NCBI GenBank assembly: GCA_022414725.1
Contig: CM039462.1
Coordinates: 183,811,386-183,875,385 of the forward strand
Length of the DNA: 64,000 nucleotides
Direction of reading: 5' to 3'
Origin: Microglena sp. YARC
Lineage: Eukaryota; Chlorophyta; Chlorophyceae; Chlamydomonadales; Chlamydomonadaceae
In this document: positions 62,859 through 64,000 of the stretch, piece by piece
How positions within the stretch are numbered: the stretch's first letter is position 1
Layout of the letters: each line of letters opens with the position of its first letter
Notes under the pieces: model-generated
What the model was told of the DNA's origin: nothing
Database searches by the model: none
The model's input: the letters and a program-made list of their open reading frames with translations, nothing else
Position numbers and translations under genes: made by a program

Positions 62859-63997
62859 CTACTTCTGCATAGCAAACCCATCAATTTGAGCCTGCAAGGA
62901 GGACATTTGCTTTGGAGTAAGGTGACCTGGAAGGGCCAGGTTAACAGGCAACGGTCCAGGACGCGTTGCACCATCACGGACCCTTCGCAGGAGCGGGAAC
63001 TTCGTCCAGCAACGGTCCTCCGAGTGACCATCCTTGTGGGGGCATGGTCCCCAGGTGCATTCCAGGCGCCTCTTGTTAGACCCAGAATCACCACCAGTTT
63101 TCTGCCGCCGCTGAAATGCAGCATTAGCAGGAAACTGGGGAGTGTTCCGGGACCAACCAGGGTGCCTGGAATCCGACTGAGGGAGCGCTATGTTCAGAAT
63201 GTCTAGCTGCCTATATTCCTCTAGACAGGACCAGTACTCAACAGGTTGCTGGTTGTATATCATGATACCATACTTAATCCGCAGCGTTTCGAAACGGGGC
63301 AGACTCGCACCTTGAACTATGATGCCCATGGCGTGACGCTGAGTCTGCGGAAACCCAGCACTGCGCAGGTCAGTGCACATACCGCGAACCCGACGAAAGA
63401 AAGCGTCAACCTGCTCATGAGTGCCCATGACCGAAGCATGATACTCCTTTAGCAAGAGAGGGACACGAGAGGCAAGGGCATCAGACTGCTGCCTCCGGAT
63501 ATGCAAAAAGATATCCCGAGGTGAAGCAAAGTCCTTATATACCTTGACTAGGGCATCCGTCATGTTGGCAAGCATCATGGATAAGATCATGAACTCTTGG
63601 CGGGGCAGGGTAAGCGCACTGAAACCCAACAGTGCAGGATCGACACCAGACTCACCATGAGAGGCCGAAGTTCCAGCAGCAGGAGGAGCAGACCGAGGAG
63701 CTAAAGACGCACGAATCGCCAGAAAGTACTCAGCAGCAAGACCAGCGTCATAGGCGCGCTGGTCATCTAAGTTCCTGATGAGATCTAGGGAACGCGCAAC
63801 ACCCACAATGATTTCGAAATCAGGACGAACAGGACAGAAAGGGAGGGCAACTTCACAAACTGGTAACCTCGCAGGTCATTGTTCCTACGCCCAATGCCCC
63901 CAAAGGTCACACCATTAGCAGGAGGGTAGTTAATCCCTGGCATAACCGGTCCCAGAAAAGCCCGACACTCTAGACCCAGCTCAGAGTAAGCCATCAC
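62859..63997 (-). pseudogene. Copia C Gag
   Basis: A likely start lies at 63994 (MAYSELGLECRAFLGPVMPG), just inside the window. The frame changes near 63800-63850 into 63806-62859 (GVARSLDLIRNLDDQRAYDA..). The Gag core is followed by a modified zinc knuckle, CTWGPCPHKDGHSEDRCW, with C-x4-C-x5-H-x4-C spacing rather than C-x2-C-x4-H-x4-C. It ends with MSSLQAQIDGFAMQK; Pol follows in another frame about 45 bp on. Confidence 0.75.
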
Positions 63998-64000
63998 ACG

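Larger units (their letters stand above)
58460..64000 (-). mobile_element. Copia C, near-complete, runs off window end
   Basis: The same family as copia B. Its 3' LTR is at 58460-58792 and the polypurine complement CTCCACCT follows. An A-rich tract (~33 A) is at 58873-58905. RNase H/RT (59125-60369), integrase/protease (60308-62812) and Gag (about 62859 to 63997) follow. The 5' LTR would lie beyond 64000. A 33-bp tandem duplication at 60271-60336 breaks the RT frame. Confidence 0.9.

Overview
The window looks like nuclear DNA of a chlorophyte green alga, most likely in the Chlamydomonadales. The evidence is a tract of TTTAGGG-type telomere repeats, a transferred piece of algal plastid DNA carrying atpB, a multi-exon host gene with canonical GT..AG introns, tRNA-derived SINEs, Ty1/copia retroelements and extreme minisatellite content. 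The palindrome-rich plastid DNA would fit a Haematococcus-like alga, but that is only a guess. Many real coding regions carry single-base frameshifts, so either decay or uncorrected long-read consensus errors must be kept in mind.

1-33 kb is a nest of mobile DNA. A copia-type element with 228-bp LTRs (2013-2240 and 32733-32960) sits in a CCCA-rich minisatellite. Its interior has been replaced by about 27 kb of other DNA. That interior is mainly an endogenous polinton-like virus (PLV). On the minus strand it carries a packaging-ATPase fragment, a coiled-coil protein, a small ORF and two paralogous capsid-like proteins, then an unknown basic protein. On the plus strand it carries an S74-chaperone fibre, a small basic protein, a PolB-like replication protein with an OTU-like N-terminal part, an SF1 helicase-HNH protein and an rve integrase. 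The virus is cut by two ~1-kb inverted copies of one repeat family, a 6.6-kb copia element next to an interstitial telomere tract, a truncated second copia family member, and a solo LTR with a perfect 5-bp target duplication.

33-36 kb holds dispersed repeats and no clear gene. 36-56 kb is a minus-strand host gene that I read as CNOT10, a TPR subunit of the CCR4-NOT deadenylase complex. I place seven exons with compatible phases. Nearly every intron edge carries a tandem array whose unit includes the adjoining exon edge and splice site. One intron also holds a 5.8-kb array of a 29-bp satellite, and two introns hold copies of a tRNA-derived SINE.

56.5-58.5 kb is a nuclear plastid insertion: the 3' part of atpB plus palindromic plastid spacer. 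It abuts the LTR of a minus-strand copia element (58.46 kb to the window end) that is nearly identical to the truncated copy inside the virus.

I saw no rRNA or CRISPR array. The very long ORFs across 42.6-48.4 kb are an artefact of a 29-bp repeat that has no stop codon in any minus-strand frame.
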